Origin: Nocardiopsis sinuspersici
GTDB taxonomy: Bacteria > Actinomycetota > Actinomycetes > Streptosporangiales > Streptosporangiaceae
Length of the DNA: 64,000 nt
Direction of reading: 5' to 3'
NCBI GenBank assembly: GCA_008638415.1
Contig: VWVT01000005.1
Coordinates: forward strand, 248,001-312,000
Made by a program: the position numbers and the translations under genes
Notes under the pieces: model-generated
The model's input: only the letters and a program-made list of their open reading frames with translations
Told to the model about the DNA's origin: nothing
Databases searched by the model: none
Part shown: piece after piece, positions 63,052-64,000 of the stretch
Position numbering within the stretch: position 1 is the stretch's first letter
Layout: each line of letters starts with the position of its first letter

Positions 63052-64000
63052 CTACGAACCTATCTGGGCCAAGGCTTCCAACAACAGGTTGCGGACATTC
63101 CGGCTCGACAATACGGCGGGATCATCGGTCAGCCGCACGGAGCCGTCGTCCTCCCGGACGAGAAGGTCCTCGTGAAATTCCTCCACCGAGACAATGCCCT
63201 GCTCCTCAAGCATGTCGGCGGCCAGATACGTCACCATCATCTCGACTCTGTCGGGGCTTCCCACCAGAATGGCGGCCGGTGCTCGTTCCTGGTCACCGGC
63301 AGGTTCGGGAAAGCGCATGTTCATGGACTCCAGGTCGAACAGGTCCGGATTGTGTACCTTCCCGTTCCCGGAGTTCACATACAGGTAGTCGGATCCCAGG
63401 TCTCCGTTGAGCGCCCGCGCGACCGGATGAACCTCGGCCCCGTAGGAGGGGCCGTGACCGACCACGGAGATCTGCGGCGGTGACTCCCGTTCCCCAGCAC
63501 CAAAGCTCTGTTGCCATGCGGCATCGCCCTGGCTCGGGCTCAGCGCCACCAGATGGGCTTTCGATTCCTCGGCACACAGCACAGACAGGTAGACATGCTC
63601 GGAGTCGGAAGCGACGTCGAAGTCCTCCGGGGAAAGCTCTTCCCCACCGCAGTACTCACCCGGGTCAACGTGCCAGAGCTCTTCCTCCTCTTCGCCGCGC
63701 TGGTATCCGACCACTTGATCCTCGACCACGATGCGTGTGTCGGTGAATCCAAGCTCCGCCATCTCCTGGATTCCTCCCGGGGCTTCGGGAGCGGTGAAGG
63801 TGGAGCTGTGTTCGATCTCGCCGGTCTCGGGATCCAGGACGACTTCGCTCACCCGGTCCCGGAAAAGGCCCTTCTCTCCATACATGACCAGTACGGACTC
63901 AGCCCCTGAGGGAAAACCCACGGCGACTTCCGCACCGGACACCAGGTAGCTCCACCGTTCGACTCCGATACGGGGGTCAATACCCACCACACCCTCCGGG
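63052..64000 (-). CDS. Beta-propeller-like (PQQ-repeat-like) protein, 5' end beyond window
   Basis: About 316 C-terminal residues are visible; the frame runs off the window end. It contains VVGIDPRIGVERWSYLVSGAEVAVGFPSGAESVLVMYGE, EVVLDPETGEIEHSSTF, HLVALSPSQGDAAWQQSF and similar strands pairing a GxxRW/GdxxW with a preceding DP or LD, the style of PQQ-like or WD40-like propellers. Several lone cysteines and an acidic composition suggest an exported domain, perhaps the external part of a membrane protein. The signal or kinase part, if any, lies outside. Base composition is slightly less GC-rich than its neighbours. I cannot assign a function. Confidence 0.75.
   Translation of the reverse strand, partial: PEGVVGIDPRIGVERWSYLVSGAEVAVGFPSGAESVLVMYGEKGLFRDRVSEVVLDPETGEIEHSSTFTAPEAPGGIQEMAELGFTDTRIVVEDQVVGYQRGEEEEELWHVDPGEYCGGEELSPEDFDVASDSEHVYLSVLCAEESKAHLVALSPSQGDAAWQQSFGAGERESPPQISVVGHGPSYGAEVHPVARALNGDLGSDYLYVNSGNGKVHNPDLFDLESMNMRFPEPAGDQERAPAAILVGSPDRVEMMVTYLAADMLEEQGIVSVEEFHEDLLVREDDGSVRLTDDPAVLSSRNVRNLLLEALAQIGS

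Overview
The window is about 64 kb of a very GC-rich actinomycete chromosome. Codon third positions are almost all G or C, GTG and TTG starts are common, and neighbouring genes often overlap by ATGA or GTGA. Several blocks are classic actinobacterial arrangements: groES-groEL, a ShbA/SigD-type sigma factor, guaB and guaB3 in order; prs-glmU beside tRNA-Gln; sugar ABC operons with no ATPase gene; and a SorC-type regulator. The overall look suggests Nocardiopsis or a close relative (Streptosporangiales). That placement is inference; no rRNA gene is present to confirm it.

Layout, left to right. (1) 1-2,500: prs (cut by the window edge), glmU and tRNA-Gln on the minus strand. (2) 2,500-10,400: fatty acid desaturase with its TetR gene, a MarR regulator behind a clear palindrome, two tandem paralogous SGNH lipoproteins, glutathione peroxidase, an ABC-F ATPase and one small ORF. 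(3) 10,185-17,620: a carbohydrate/polyol locus with a SorC-type regulator, a zinc alcohol dehydrogenase, a lipoprotein binding protein and two permeases (no ATPase), and a convergent split transketolase behind a MerR/SoxR-like operator. A decayed copy of the transketolase 3' end lies at the other edge of the locus. (4) 17,660-23,750: ispE, a Ser/Thr kinase, guaA and galE. (5) 23,900-28,600: a NarL-type two-component pair followed by a BcrA-type ABC transporter. (6) 28,700-35,650: a secreted nuclease, then the RNA-repair pair hen1-pnkp. (7) 36,180-44,450: a TAXI-TRAP transporter island (fused permease, DUF1850 protein, two divergent binding proteins, and an OmpR-type two-component pair). (8) 44,580-51,030: glpD, a STAS/SpoIIAA-like protein, a lytic transglycosylase, guaB3 and guaB. 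(9) 51,380-51,795: three tandem 140-bp repeats of unknown role. (10) 51,900-56,500: ECF sigma factor, groEL, groES, a CIRCE box and a methyltransferase. (11) 56,900-64,000: a 705-residue coiled-coil protein, an oxidoreductase, a DUF6098-like protein, a secreted pectate-lyase-like enzyme with a LacI-type operator, and a truncated beta-propeller-like protein.

The strongest leads beyond routine annotation are the 140-bp repeat array between the sigma factor and guaB, the coiled-coil protein that changes from 11-residue to glycine-rich 7-residue repeats, the transketolase remnant beside the SorC regulator, the MerR/SoxR-like operator on the split transketolase operon, and the paired long palindromes that both begin GATCTTG. 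The hen1-pnkp pair is a known RNA-repair system, complete here. I did not see a clearly new defence system, CRISPR array, prophage or insertion sequence.
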